Part shown: positions 1 to 5,417 of the stretch, in pieces
How positions within the stretch are numbered: position 1 is the first letter of the stretch
Layout of the letters: each line of letters opens with the position of its first letter
NCBI GenBank assembly: GCA_004357015.1
Contig: SMXE01000218.1
Coordinates: forward strand, 1 to 5,417
Length of the DNA stretch: 5,417 nt
Source of the DNA: Caldithrix sp.
Lineage (GTDB): Bacteria > Zhuqueibacterota > Zhuqueibacteria > Oceanimicrobiales > Oceanimicrobiaceae
Direction of reading: 5' to 3'
Made by a program: the position numbers and the translations under genes
The notes under the pieces: generated by a model
The model's database searches: none
Told to the model about the DNA's origin: nothing
Seen by the model: only the letters and a program-made list of their open reading frames with translations

Positions 1-66
1 ACCCGAATTTGTACCGAACCGGGCGAAGGAGCACACATTATCGGAGAAATTGTGCTGCAGAGCTGA
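1..66 (+). CDS. C-terminal end of an upstream gene, possibly purM (partial)
   Basis: An open frame runs from the first base of the window to a TGA at 64-66 and encodes 21 residues ending GEGAHIIGEIVLQS. The pattern GE-x-A-x-x-IGEI shortly before the stop resembles the extreme C terminus of phosphoribosylformylglycinamidine cyclo-ligase (PurM, AIR synthetase of purine synthesis). It does not look like PlsY, the acyltransferase often found before gpsA, which ends in a basic tail after membrane segments. The stop lies 9 nt before the gpsA start, so the two are probably co-transcribed. That this is a real coding end is fairly likely; the family name rests on very few residues and should be treated as a suggestion. 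Confidence 0.45.
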   Translation, partial: TRICTEPGEGAHIIGEIVLQS

Positions 67-75
67 GGAGCGAAC

Positions 76-1071
76 GTGGGAAAATTTGCCATAATTGGGT
101 CGGGAAGTTGGGGTACCGCACTCGCAAAAGTGCTGCATTCAAACGGTCATACCGTAACGATGTGGGACCGGGACGAGAAGCTACTTGAAACCATTCGGAA
201 TGAGCGTGTCAATAAAAAATATTTGCCCGAATTCGATGTTCCGCAAAGCATTATAGTTGAGGCCGACATTCGGAAAGCGGTCAGGGATCAGGATGGACTT
301 GTCATTGCCGTGCCGTCTCACGGGGTAAGGTCTGTGATTGCGAATTTCCCGGAAGTCAGCTCTGAGACAGTCGTCATCAGTGTGGCCAAAGGCATCGAGA
401 ATGACACCCTGTTGCGTGTTAGCCAGATCCTGGCAGAGCGCTTTGCGGAAGATCGGGTTGCAGTGCTCTCAGGTCCCAGTCACGCAGAAGAGGTCAGCCG
501 TGACATTCCTACCCTGGTCGTGAGCGCGTCCAGAAGCCGGGAGACCGCGCGTTGGGTGCAGGCTGCGTTCATGTCGGCAAGCTTCAGGGTCTACTCACAC
601 CACGATGTAGTCGGCGTAGAGATGGGCGGCGCCCTCAAGAACGTTGTGGCTGTGGCGGCTGGTATTGTTGATGGCGTTGGCGCCGGGGACAACACCAAAG
701 CCGCGCTAATTACACGAGCACTGGCAGAAATCACTCGTCTGGGCACCAAGTTAGGCGCGGACTCTCTCACCTTCGCCGGTCTTTCAGGCATGGGCGATTT
801 GATTGTGACCTGTATGAGCAAGTACAGCAGGAACCGCTATCTTGGGGAGCAGATCGGGAAGGGCAAAACGCTGAAGCAAGTCCTTTCTGAGATGGTGATG
901 GTAGCAGAAGGTGTGCGGACAACGCGTTCGGCCTACGAGCTTGCGTCCCGCCACGGCGTCGAGGTGCCGATTACTTCCGAAGCGTATCATGTTCTTTTTG
1001 AAGGCAAAGATCCCAAACAGGCGGTGTTCGACCTGATGACAAGAGCTGCCAAGGGAGAAGATTGGGGTTAA
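76..1071 (+). CDS. gpsA: NAD(P)H-dependent glycerol-3-phosphate dehydrogenase
   Basis: GpsA reduces dihydroxyacetone phosphate to sn-glycerol 3-phosphate in the cytoplasm, supplying the backbone for phospholipid synthesis. The 331-residue protein is close to the usual family length (about 330-340). Visible landmarks are the N-terminal Rossmann dinucleotide loop GSGSWGTA (residues 8-15), the AVPSH strand (78-82), VAKGIE with Lys105, SGPSHAEEV (132-140), the presumed catalytic Lys188 in GALKNVVAVAAGI, NTKAALITR (206-214), GLSGMGDLIVTC (235-246), SRNRYLGEQIGKG (251-263) and VAEGVRTT (276-283). All family signatures are intact, so the enzyme should be active. The start is a GTG preceded by GAGGAG at 65-70 with 5 nt spacing, and MGKFAIIGSG begins directly at the first beta strand, as expected. 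It follows the upstream stop by 9 nt and precedes the stress protein by 3 nt, which indicates an operon. Confidence 0.97.
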   Translation: MGKFAIIGSGSWGTALAKVLHSNGHTVTMWDRDEKLLETIRNERVNKKYLPEFDVPQSIIVEADIRKAVRDQDGLVIAVPSHGVRSVIANFPEVSSETVVISVAKGIENDTLLRVSQILAERFAEDRVAVLSGPSHAEEVSRDIPTLVVSASRSRETARWVQAAFMSASFRVYSHHDVVGVEMGGALKNVVAVAAGIVDGVGAGDNTKAALITRALAEITRLGTKLGADSLTFAGLSGMGDLIVTCMSKYSRNRYLGEQIGKGKTLKQVLSEMVMVAEGVRTTRSAYELASRHGVEVPITSEAYHVLFEGKDPKQAVFDLMTRAAKGEDWG

Positions 1072-1074
1072 GCC

Positions 1075-1911
1075 ATGATTAAATCAATTTTGCTTCCGAT
1101 TGATGGGTCAGTCTACACAGAAGCGCAGGTGAGGTACACTGTTGAACTGGCGCGCGCATTCGATGCCCGTGTCAGCGTGCTGTCCATCTTGGACGTGCGT
1201 ATCTTCGAGTGGGCCGTCGTGATGGGGACTGACGGTTTTGTGCCGATAATTCCATCCAATGTTTACAAAGAAGAATCAAAAAAAATTCTCGAATCGAAAG
1301 CCGCAGCGGTACTTGAAAAATGCTCGGAGATTCTGACCTCTGAAAATGTCGAATTCGATGCTGAGAAAATCAGTGGCTCACCGTCTGACATTATCTGCGA
1401 AAAGGCTCCGCTTGTGGATTTGCTGGTCATCGGGATGCGGGGTGAATTCGCCAAATGGAAGAAGAATCTCGTCGGCGCGACTCTTGATGCTGTGATGCGG
1501 CAGTGGAGCAAATCCATTCTGGTGACGTCCAGGGAATTTAAGTCCATTGGGAGTATCCTCTTTGCCTATGATGGCAGTGAAAGATCGAACAAGGCGCTGC
1601 AACTGGTTGGCTTGTTTGCGACACAACTCAGTGCGCCGGTCACGGTCCTCTCTGTGCACGACAAAGAGATGTTCAGGAGCAAGTTGCTTGAGGAAGCGCA
1701 AAGCTATCTTAAGCCATACAAGGCTCAAGTGGATCTGGTTGGCGTGTCTGGCAACCCTGAAAAAGAAATCATTCGGGTTGCCGGGGAGCGTCATTGTGAC
1801 CTCATGATCATGGGAGCGTTTGGACACTCCCGTATTCGGGAGGCAATTCTTGGCAGCACCACCGAGCAAGTCGTGCGCAAAGCCGACGTACCGGTACTGC
1901 TCTCAAAATAA
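1075..1911 (+). CDS. Tandem-domain universal stress protein (UspA family)
   Basis: This 278-residue protein carries two Usp domains in one chain, about residues 1-152 and 157-278. Each starts with a strand ending in the nucleotide-binding Asp: ILLPIDGS (Asp10) and ILFAYDGS (Asp166). Domain 2 has the canonical ATP-binding pattern G-2x-G-9x-G-S (Gly247, Gly250, Gly260-Ser261), followed by VVRKADVPVLL, the usual closing strand. Domain 1 has a looser version (Gly120, Gly123, then 10 residues to Gly134, then Ala-Thr), so its ATP binding is less certain. Usp proteins are cytoplasmic and linked to stress survival; the specific role here cannot be read from sequence. ATG follows the gpsA stop by 3 nt, with a GGGG run at 1064-1067 as a modest ribosome binding site, so translation may be coupled to gpsA. 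No signal peptide or membrane segment is seen. Confidence 0.93.
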   Translation: MIKSILLPIDGSVYTEAQVRYTVELARAFDARVSVLSILDVRIFEWAVVMGTDGFVPIIPSNVYKEESKKILESKAAAVLEKCSEILTSENVEFDAEKISGSPSDIICEKAPLVDLLVIGMRGEFAKWKKNLVGATLDAVMRQWSKSILVTSREFKSIGSILFAYDGSERSNKALQLVGLFATQLSAPVTVLSVHDKEMFRSKLLEEAQSYLKPYKAQVDLVGVSGNPEKEIIRVAGERHCDLMIMGAFGHSRIREAILGSTTEQVVRKADVPVLLSK

Positions 1912-1948
1912 GAATCAGACAAGAACAATATTTCTTACTTCATTTTTG

Positions 1949-1984
1949 GACAGGATAGAGATTTTTCATCCTGTTCATCCTGTC
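1949..1984. repeat. CAGGAT/ATCCTG inverted repeat with tandem 9-mers
   Basis: An 8-bp perfect inverted repeat, GACAGGAT (1949-1956) and ATCCTGTC (1977-1984), encloses 20 nt. The right side is itself a tandem pair of the 9-mer TCATCCTGT (1966-1974 and 1975-1983). The element sits in the AT-rich gap between the stress protein and asnS. Repeats built from ACAGGAT/ATCCTGT units are, as I recall, scattered between genes in many environmental Gram-negative genomes. Whether it is multicopy here cannot be judged from one window. No T tract follows, so it is not an ordinary intrinsic terminator, although it could fold in RNA. Confidence 0.6.
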
Positions 1985-2013
1985 AATAATTAATATATTG
2001 TTGTTTCAGCGAT

Positions 2014-2019
2014 TATAAT
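2014..2019 (+). promoter_or_regulatory. Possible -10 box upstream of asnS
   Basis: A perfect TATAAT lies in the AT-rich gap, 136 nt before the chosen asnS start. No good -35 box is found at 16-18 nt: the only TTG-rich candidate (TTGTTG, 1998-2003) is just 10 nt away, and no extended -10 TG is present. Given how AT-rich the gap is, a chance match is quite possible. A separate asnS promoter somewhere in this gap is nevertheless reasonable, because asnS is not closely spaced to the gene before it. Confidence 0.25.
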
Positions 2020-2139
2020 TCTTTTCTGGCAACTACTCAGCTATCGGCCAATAAATGATGAGAACAACGTCATCCGCAAGTTCAAGGCCAACAGCTAAAA
2101 GCTGAATAGTTACCTTTTCTGAAGTGAAGAATGTTAGTG

Positions 2140-2148
2140 AAGAAGGGA
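2140..2148 (+). promoter_or_regulatory. Ribosome binding site that decides the asnS start
   Basis: AAGAAGGGA lies 6 nt before the ATG at 2155 and favours that codon over the in-frame ATG at 2131. The same 9-mer AGTGAAGAA occurs at 2123-2131 and 2136-2144, so each candidate ATG has a purine-rich stretch near it. The first copy, however, runs into the 2131 ATG itself and leaves too little spacing. Confidence 0.65.
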
Positions 2149-2154
2149 ATTTCG

Positions 2155-3450
2155 ATGGTCGATTCAGTCTACATTTCTGACGTTTCTCAACATGTTGGCA
2201 AAGAGATACAAATTCGTGGTTGGCTTTACAATAAGCGGTCAAGCGGGAAACTGTGGTTTCTTCTGGTTCGCGACGGCACCGGCTTGATTCAGTCCGTGGT
2301 GTTTAAGGGCAGCGTGAGTGAGGAGATGTTTCAAACATGCGAAGACGTTACGCAGGAGTCTTCGGTAGTGGTGACCGGCACCGTGAGCGAAGACAAGCGT
2401 TCTGTCGGGGGGTACGAATTACAGGTTTCGGGGTTTGAGATCCTGGCGCTGGCTGAGGAATACCCGATTGCTCCCAAAGAGCACGGCACGACATTCCTGA
2501 TGGATCATCGTCATCTCTGGCTGCGCTCTTCGCGACAGCACGCTATTCTGCGTGTGCGGCACGAAGTCATCAAAGCCTGCCGTGATTTCTTTGACGAAAA
2601 CGGATTTACGTTGATTGACGCACCCATCTTTACTCCGAATGCTTGCGAAGGGACAACAACGCTGTTCGAAACAGAATATTTCGGCTCCAGAGCTTACCTG
2701 ACCCAGAGTGGACAACTCTACATGGAGGCGGGTGCCATGGCATTTGGCAAAGTGTACTGCTTCGGCCCCACTTTTCGTGCCGAAAAATCCAAGACGCGCC
2801 GGCATCTCACGGAGTTTTGGATGATCGAGCCGGAAGTGGCCTTTCTTGACCTGGACGGCGACATGGATCTGGCCGAGGATTTTGTGTCCTTTATCGTCAA
2901 GCGTGTCCTGAAAAACCGACGGGCGGAACTGGAGAAACTGGAGCGCAATCTTGAGCCGCTGGAAAAAATCGGCAAGCCGTTTCCGCGCATTTCGTACGAT
3001 GAAGCTGTGGAGATTCTAAAGAAAAACAACATCGACTTCGAGTATGGCAGTGACTTTGGCGGCGCCGACGAGACGGTCATTTCGCAGGCGTTCGACAGCC
3101 CGGTGATGGTGCATCGCTACCCGGCACAGATTAAGGCCTTCTACATGAAGGATGATCCCGGTGATTCGTCCAAGGCGCTGTGCGTGGACATGCTGGCGCC
3201 GGAAGGCTACGGTGAGATCATCGGGGGCGGGCAGCGCGAAGATGATCTTGCTGTTCTCGAGGGCAAAATCAAAGCGCACGATTTGCCAACGGAAGCATTC
3301 GACTGGTACCTCGACCTGCGACGCTATGGTACAGTGCCGCATGCAGGGTTTGGCATGGGGATCGAGAGAACGGTGGCCTGGCTGTGCGGGTTAAGCCACA
3401 TCCGGGAGACGATCCCGTTTCCGCGTCTCATGCATCGCCTGAATCCTTAA
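2155..3450 (+). CDS. asnS: Asparaginyl-tRNA synthetase
   Basis: AsnS charges tRNA-Asn with asparagine using ATP; it is a cytoplasmic class IIb synthetase. From the ATG at 2155 the protein has 431 residues, close to the compact bacterial form. An N-terminal anticodon-binding OB fold covers roughly residues 1-105 ([19 protein letters not shown] and later strands). The catalytic domain shows [13 protein letters not shown], which separates AsnS from AspS, then LTQSGQLY, class II motif 2 ([19 protein letters not shown], about 204-222) and motif 3 ([15 protein letters not shown], about 398-412). The protein ends HRLNP, typical of the family. The frame stays open back to an ATG at 2131, which would add MLVKKGIS; the 2155 start has the better ribosome binding site and better family fit. 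The gene stands apart from its neighbours, with a 243-nt leader and 146 nt after it. No T-box motif was found in the leader. Confidence 0.96.
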   Translation: MVDSVYISDVSQHVGKEIQIRGWLYNKRSSGKLWFLLVRDGTGLIQSVVFKGSVSEEMFQTCEDVTQESSVVVTGTVSEDKRSVGGYELQVSGFEILALAEEYPIAPKEHGTTFLMDHRHLWLRSSRQHAILRVRHEVIKACRDFFDENGFTLIDAPIFTPNACEGTTTLFETEYFGSRAYLTQSGQLYMEAGAMAFGKVYCFGPTFRAEKSKTRRHLTEFWMIEPEVAFLDLDGDMDLAEDFVSFIVKRVLKNRRAELEKLERNLEPLEKIGKPFPRISYDEAVEILKKNNIDFEYGSDFGGADETVISQAFDSPVMVHRYPAQIKAFYMKDDPGDSSKALCVDMLAPEGYGEIIGGGQREDDLAVLEGKIKAHDLPTEAFDWYLDLRRYGTVPHAGFGMGIERTVAWLCGLSHIRETIPFPRLMHRLNP

Positions 3451-3489
3451 CGCAGTAAAAATCACCGTGAAAAGTGAGACCGAAACGGC

Positions 3490-3506
3490 AGGCGCGTCGA
3501 GTGCCT
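3490..3506 (+). other. Small GC-rich hairpin downstream of asnS
   Basis: AGGCGC (3490-3495) can pair with GTGCCT (3501-3506) around a 5-nt loop, with one G-T wobble. No T run follows, so it is not a standard intrinsic terminator. It lies 40 nt after the asnS stop in a gap with no gene and might protect the transcript end or be incidental. Confidence 0.3.
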
Positions 3507-3547
3507 AAGTCGGGACCGAGCCGAGAGATTTGAGCAATAGTCTATCG

Positions 3548-3564
3548 GCAAATTGAAAATTTGC
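3548..3564 (+). other. Perfect 7-bp hairpin upstream of the TIGR00725-type gene
   Basis: GCAAATT (3548-3554) and AATTTGC (3558-3564) form a perfect stem with a 3-nt GAA loop, 33 nt before the ATG at 3597. The stem is AT-rich and has no T tract after it. It could be a 5' leader structure, a protein-binding dyad or a chance palindrome. The gene that follows lacks a clear ribosome binding site, which makes a leader role worth considering but does not demonstrate it. Confidence 0.35.
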
Positions 3565-3596
3565 GCCTGTGCAAAGTTCAGCGGTAATTTCATAGC

Positions 3597-4061
3597 ATGA
3601 CCCACAAACACATTATCGGTGTCATTGGCGGCGGCAACTGTACACCAGAGATGGCAGAACTCGCGGAAGAAGTCGGCCGGGAGATAGCATTGGGGGGGGC
3701 GATTTTGATCTGCGGCGGGTTGTCCGGCGTGATGGAAGCAGCCTGCCGTGGGGCGAAAACGGCGAACGGCGCCACCATCGGCGTGCTGCCGGGCCTGCGA
3801 AAATCGGACGCGAACGACTACGTGGACATTCCCATCGTTACCGGCATGTCCGAGGCGAGGAACATCATCATCGTGCGGTCGGCCGATGCGGTGATCGCTG
3901 TCGGGGGTGAGTACGGAACCCTGTCCGAGATTTCATTCTGCCTGAAGTTGAGAGTGCCAGTGGTCGGACTAAAGACCTGGGAGGTTGACCCGGCTGTGCT
4001 CAAGGCAGAAACTGCGGAAGAGGCGGTTCGCAGGGTTTTTGACAAGATTGCTGATGGGTGA
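3597..4061 (+). CDS. TIGR00725 family protein (SLOG/LOG-like Rossmann fold)
   Basis: This 154-residue protein has the TIGR00725 layout, a branch of the SLOG superfamily related to LOG nucleotide phosphoribohydrolases and molybdenum-cofactor carrier-like proteins. Landmarks are the first strand and loop HIIGVIGGGN (5-14), CGGLSGVMEAA (39-49), GVLPG (62-66), GMSEARN (83-89) and the nucleotide loop GGEYGTLSE (103-111). In true LOG enzymes that loop is PGGxGTxxE; here Glu105 replaces the second Gly and the Pro is absent, so hydrolysis of AMP-like nucleotides cannot be assumed. Binding of a nucleotide or related ligand is likely. The start ATG begins just before the first beta strand, but no good Shine-Dalgarno motif precedes it. 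The gene opens a compact run with the acylphosphatase (7 nt away) and apt. A run of eight G bases lies at 3692-3699 within ALGGAIL, with the frame intact. The exact function is unknown. Confidence 0.87.
   Translation: MTHKHIIGVIGGGNCTPEMAELAEEVGREIALGGAILICGGLSGVMEAACRGAKTANGATIGVLPGLRKSDANDYVDIPIVTGMSEARNIIIVRSADAVIAVGGEYGTLSEISFCLKLRVPVVGLKTWEVDPAVLKAETAEEAVRRVFDKIADG
4056..4061 (+). promoter_or_regulatory. Ribosome binding site that decides the acylphosphatase start
   Basis: GGGTGA overlaps the stop codon of the preceding gene and lies 7 nt before the ATG at 4069. The other in-frame ATG at 4054 has no comparable site, and the longer open frame reaching back into the preceding gene would give a non-family N terminus. 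Confidence 0.6.
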
Positions 4062-4068
4062 TGCTGAG

Positions 4069-4344
4069 ATGAAAGCGCAGACTCATTTGGTGGTGAGAGG
4101 ACGCGTGCAAGGCGTTGGGTTTCGGTGGTTCGTTTACCAGGAGGCGAACAATCTTGGGCTCGTTGGATATGTTGCGAACCTGCCTGATGGCGGCGTCGAG
4201 GTTGTGGCGGAGGGGGACAAAACCGCTGTTGAAGCGCTTATCCTGCGCTTGCGTACAGGTCCTGCGTTTTCAGAAGTAACAGAGGTGAACATTGATTGGC
4301 TGGAATCGTTTCGAGAATACAAAACGTTTGAGATATGGCACTGA
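4069..4344 (+). CDS. Acylphosphatase
   Basis: Acylphosphatase hydrolyses acyl phosphates such as carbamoyl phosphate, acetyl phosphate or 1,3-bisphosphoglycerate to the acid plus phosphate; the physiological substrate in bacteria is usually unclear. From the ATG at 4069 the protein has 91 residues, the normal family size. The signature GRVQGVGFR (11-19) holds the phosphate-binding loop and catalytic Arg19. GYVANLPDGGVEV (33-45) holds catalytic Asn37, exactly 18 residues after the Arg as in the canonical Arg23/Asn41 pair. It ends FREYKTFEIWH, the usual closing strand. The start was chosen for the GGGTGA ribosome site and length; an ATG at 4054 would add five residues. It sits 7 nt after the TIGR00725-type gene and 21 nt before apt, so these three are probably one operon. 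Confidence 0.95.
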   Translation: MKAQTHLVVRGRVQGVGFRWFVYQEANNLGLVGYVANLPDGGVEVVAEGDKTAVEALILRLRTGPAFSEVTEVNIDWLESFREYKTFEIWH

Positions 4345-4365
4345 CATTCCCGGAGAAAGGCAAAA

Positions 4366-4890
4366 ATGAGCGATCTGAAGTCTTCCATAAGAAATGTACC
4401 TGACTTCCCGAAACCGGGTATCGGATTCAAAGACATTACCACGCTTCTGATAGATGGGCCGGCGTTCCGTGAGGCGGTGGACCTGCTCGCGGAGAGATTC
4501 CGGAACCAGGAGATCAAGAAGGTTGTGGGCATCGAATCGCGCGGCTTCGTGTTTGGTTCGGTCATCGCCTACAAATGGGGCGTGGGGTTCGTTCCTGTGC
4601 GCAAGCCAGGTAAGCTGCCGGCCGAGACCATCAGCGAGGAATACGATTTGGAGTACGGCACGGACAGCCTGGAAATCCATCGCGATGCCATCACCCCTGG
4701 CGAAAAAGTCCTGATCGTCGATGACCTGCTGGCTACTGGCGGCACCGCGCAGGCGACCGTAAATCTGATCAACCGGCTGGGTGGTGAGATAGCTGGTATT
4801 GCTTTTCTAATCGAGCTGTCATTTCTCAACGGCCGCCAGAAACTGAGGGGATATGACGTCCTTTCCTTAATGGAATATGACGCGGAGTAA
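4366..4890 (+). CDS. apt: Adenine phosphoribosyltransferase
   Basis: Apt converts adenine and PRPP to AMP and diphosphate in purine salvage and acts in the cytoplasm, normally as a dimer. The 174 residues match the family length. The N-terminal hood shows [21 protein letters not shown] (8-28), with [10 protein letters not shown] typical of Apt. [12 protein letters not shown] (53-64) follows, then [10 protein letters not shown] (77-86), whose Arg-Lys flanks the flexible catalytic loop, [13 protein letters not shown] (93-105), and the PRPP-binding motif [14 protein letters not shown] (115-128) with the paired Asp119-Asp120. All key parts are present. The ATG is preceded by CGGAGAAAGG (4351-4360) at good spacing. 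The gene lies 21 nt after the acylphosphatase. Its stop codon is part of an inverted repeat reaching into the next gap. Confidence 0.97.
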   Translation: MSDLKSSIRNVPDFPKPGIGFKDITTLLIDGPAFREAVDLLAERFRNQEIKKVVGIESRGFVFGSVIAYKWGVGFVPVRKPGKLPAETISEEYDLEYGTDSLEIHRDAITPGEKVLIVDDLLATGGTAQATVNLINRLGGEIAGIAFLIELSFLNGRQKLRGYDVLSLMEYDAE

Positions 4891-4937
4891 CACCTAGGGA
4901 ATGTAAAATTCACTTCTTGCGGGAATATTTGGTGTTA
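4888..4937. repeat. Inverted repeat spanning the apt stop and the following gap
   Basis: TAACACC (4888-4894, including the apt stop codon) and GGTGTTA (4931-4937) are perfect 7-bp complements separated by 36 nt. The loop also holds the palindrome CCTAGG (4893-4898) and two copies of GGGAAT (4897-4902 and 4921-4926). There is no T tract, and the loop is long for a terminator. It may be a weak RNA fold, a binding site or chance. Confidence 0.35.
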
Positions 4938-4943
4938 GGCCTG

Positions 4944-5417
4944 ATGGCGACTGATGATCATATCTGGCGTGTTCCGCCTGCAAATTTACTGTTAGGAAGT
5001 GATGATGATGTTCATGTCTGGCGTGCTTGTCTGGACATAAAGGAGCCTCGCTTAAGAAGCCTATCGCATATCATTTCCAAAGACGAATTAAGAAAGGCCA
5101 AGAGGTTTCACTTCAAAAGAGACCGCGAACGCTTTATTGTTCGTCGAGGGCTACTCCGAACCATCCTTGGCCGTTATTTGGATGTGGAACCAAATCGGCT
5201 GCACTTTTGCTATAACCCATACGGAAAACCAACACTAGACACTTCTGGTAAGGAGAAAATAAGCTTCAACTTATCTCATTCCCACGGGCTAGCTCTTTTT
5301 GCCATAGCTCGCGTTGGTGAGATTGGTGTTGACCTTGAACGCATCCGTCCTGGGCTGAGTGATGATAACATCGCTGAACGATTCTTCTCACATCCAGAGA
5401 TTGCGCTCCTCAAGACA
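4944..5417 (+). CDS. 4'-phosphopantetheinyl transferase, Sfp type (3' end cut by window)
   Basis: The enzyme transfers phosphopantetheine from coenzyme A to a conserved Ser of acyl or peptidyl carrier proteins; the Sfp/Gsp type often serves secondary-metabolite or broad carrier targets. 158 codons are visible and the frame is open to the last base; the family is about 220-260 residues, so roughly a third is missing. Landmarks are VHVWRACLD (23-31), RFIVRRGLLRTILG (63-76), YGKP (93-96, motif P1a), FNLSHSHGLALFAIA (108-122, motif P1), GVDLERI (128-134, motif P2 with Mg ligands Asp130 and Glu132) and AERFFSHPE (144-152, start of motif P3); the later KEA segment lies outside. The ATG at 4944 fits the family N terminus (W-x-x-PP before the first VHVWR strand), but GTG at 4932 with GGGA at 4921-4924 is a rival start, and the frame is open further back. 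GC content is clearly lower than in apt. Confidence 0.92.
   Translation, partial: MATDDHIWRVPPANLLLGSDDDVHVWRACLDIKEPRLRSLSHIISKDELRKAKRFHFKRDRERFIVRRGLLRTILGRYLDVEPNRLHFCYNPYGKPTLDTSGKEKISFNLSHSHGLALFAIARVGEIGVDLERIRPGLSDDNIAERFFSHPEIALLKT

Noticed and set aside
1378..1869. 163-codon minus-strand open frame over the usp gene
   Set aside because: The opposite strand encodes a clear two-domain Usp protein; the antisense product shows no recognisable motif.
1909..1948. Intrinsic terminator after usp
   Set aside because: TAAGAA/TTCTTA and AAGAA/TTCTT can pair, and a TTTTT follows at 1943-1947, but the stems are short and A/T-only for the most part, too weak to call.
2092..2104. Hairpin CAGCT-AAA-AGCTG in the asnS leader
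   Set aside because: Real as a palindrome, but only 5 bp with no extension or supporting context; likely to occur by chance.
1912..2154. T-box or other amino-acid-responsive leader before asnS
   Set aside because: The conserved T-box antiterminator core (AGGGTGGNACCGCG) is absent, and there is no GC-rich terminator with a T tract ahead of the gene.
2131..2154. asnS starting at ATG 2131 (439 residues)
   Set aside because: Spacing to any ribosome site is poor, the extra eight residues do not belong to the family core, and ATG 2155 has AAGAAGGGA 6 nt upstream.
3451..3596. tRNA or small RNA gene in the gap after asnS
   Set aside because: No cloverleaf, no T-loop GGTTCRA motif and no CCA end could be found; only two small hairpins.
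3985..4068. Acylphosphatase starting at 3985 with a 28-residue extension
   Set aside because: The extension overlaps the preceding gene out of frame, is Arg/Lys-rich read-through in character, and exceeds the usual 90-92 residue size.
5027..5215. 62-codon open frame on the + strand
   Set aside because: It is an out-of-frame shadow of the phosphopantetheinyl transferase, whose own frame carries all the motifs.

Overview
The window reads as a bacterial housekeeping region. Every confident gene lies on the + strand, genes are closely packed, and Shine-Dalgarno motifs precede most starts. In order it holds: the last 21 codons of an unidentified gene (possibly purM); gpsA (glycerol-3-phosphate dehydrogenase); a two-domain universal stress protein; asnS (asparaginyl-tRNA synthetase); a TIGR00725/SLOG-type Rossmann-fold protein; an acylphosphatase; apt (adenine phosphoribosyltransferase); and the N-terminal 158 codons of an Sfp-type 4'-phosphopantetheinyl transferase cut by the window end. 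No RNA gene, insertion sequence, CRISPR array or phage gene was seen.

The genes fall into three blocks. Block 1 (1-1911) is a tight run, tail gene-gpsA-usp, with gaps of 9 and 3 nt. Block 2 is asnS, set off by a 243-nt AT-rich leader that carries a repeat of CAGGAT/ATCCTG type, and by a 146-nt gap with small hairpins downstream. Block 3 (3597-4890) is a compact run, TIGR00725 protein-acylphosphatase-apt, with gaps of 7 and 21 nt. The phosphopantetheinyl transferase follows after 53 nt, but its base composition is clearly poorer in GC.

No marker fixes the taxon. GC content is moderate (roughly 50-60% in most genes). asnS implies direct charging of tRNA-Asn. The CAGGAT-type repeat resembles short dispersed repeats that I recall from environmental Gram-negative genomes (FCB-like candidate phyla and deltaproteobacterial lineages). 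That placement is a guess. Functionally the genes supply basic needs: phospholipid precursor (GpsA), translation (AsnS), purine salvage (Apt), stress response (Usp) and carrier-protein activation (phosphopantetheinyl transferase). I see no convincing undescribed system. The points most worth a second look are the intergenic repeat, the SLOG protein-acylphosphatase-apt cluster, the G8 tract in the SLOG gene, and the composition drop after apt.
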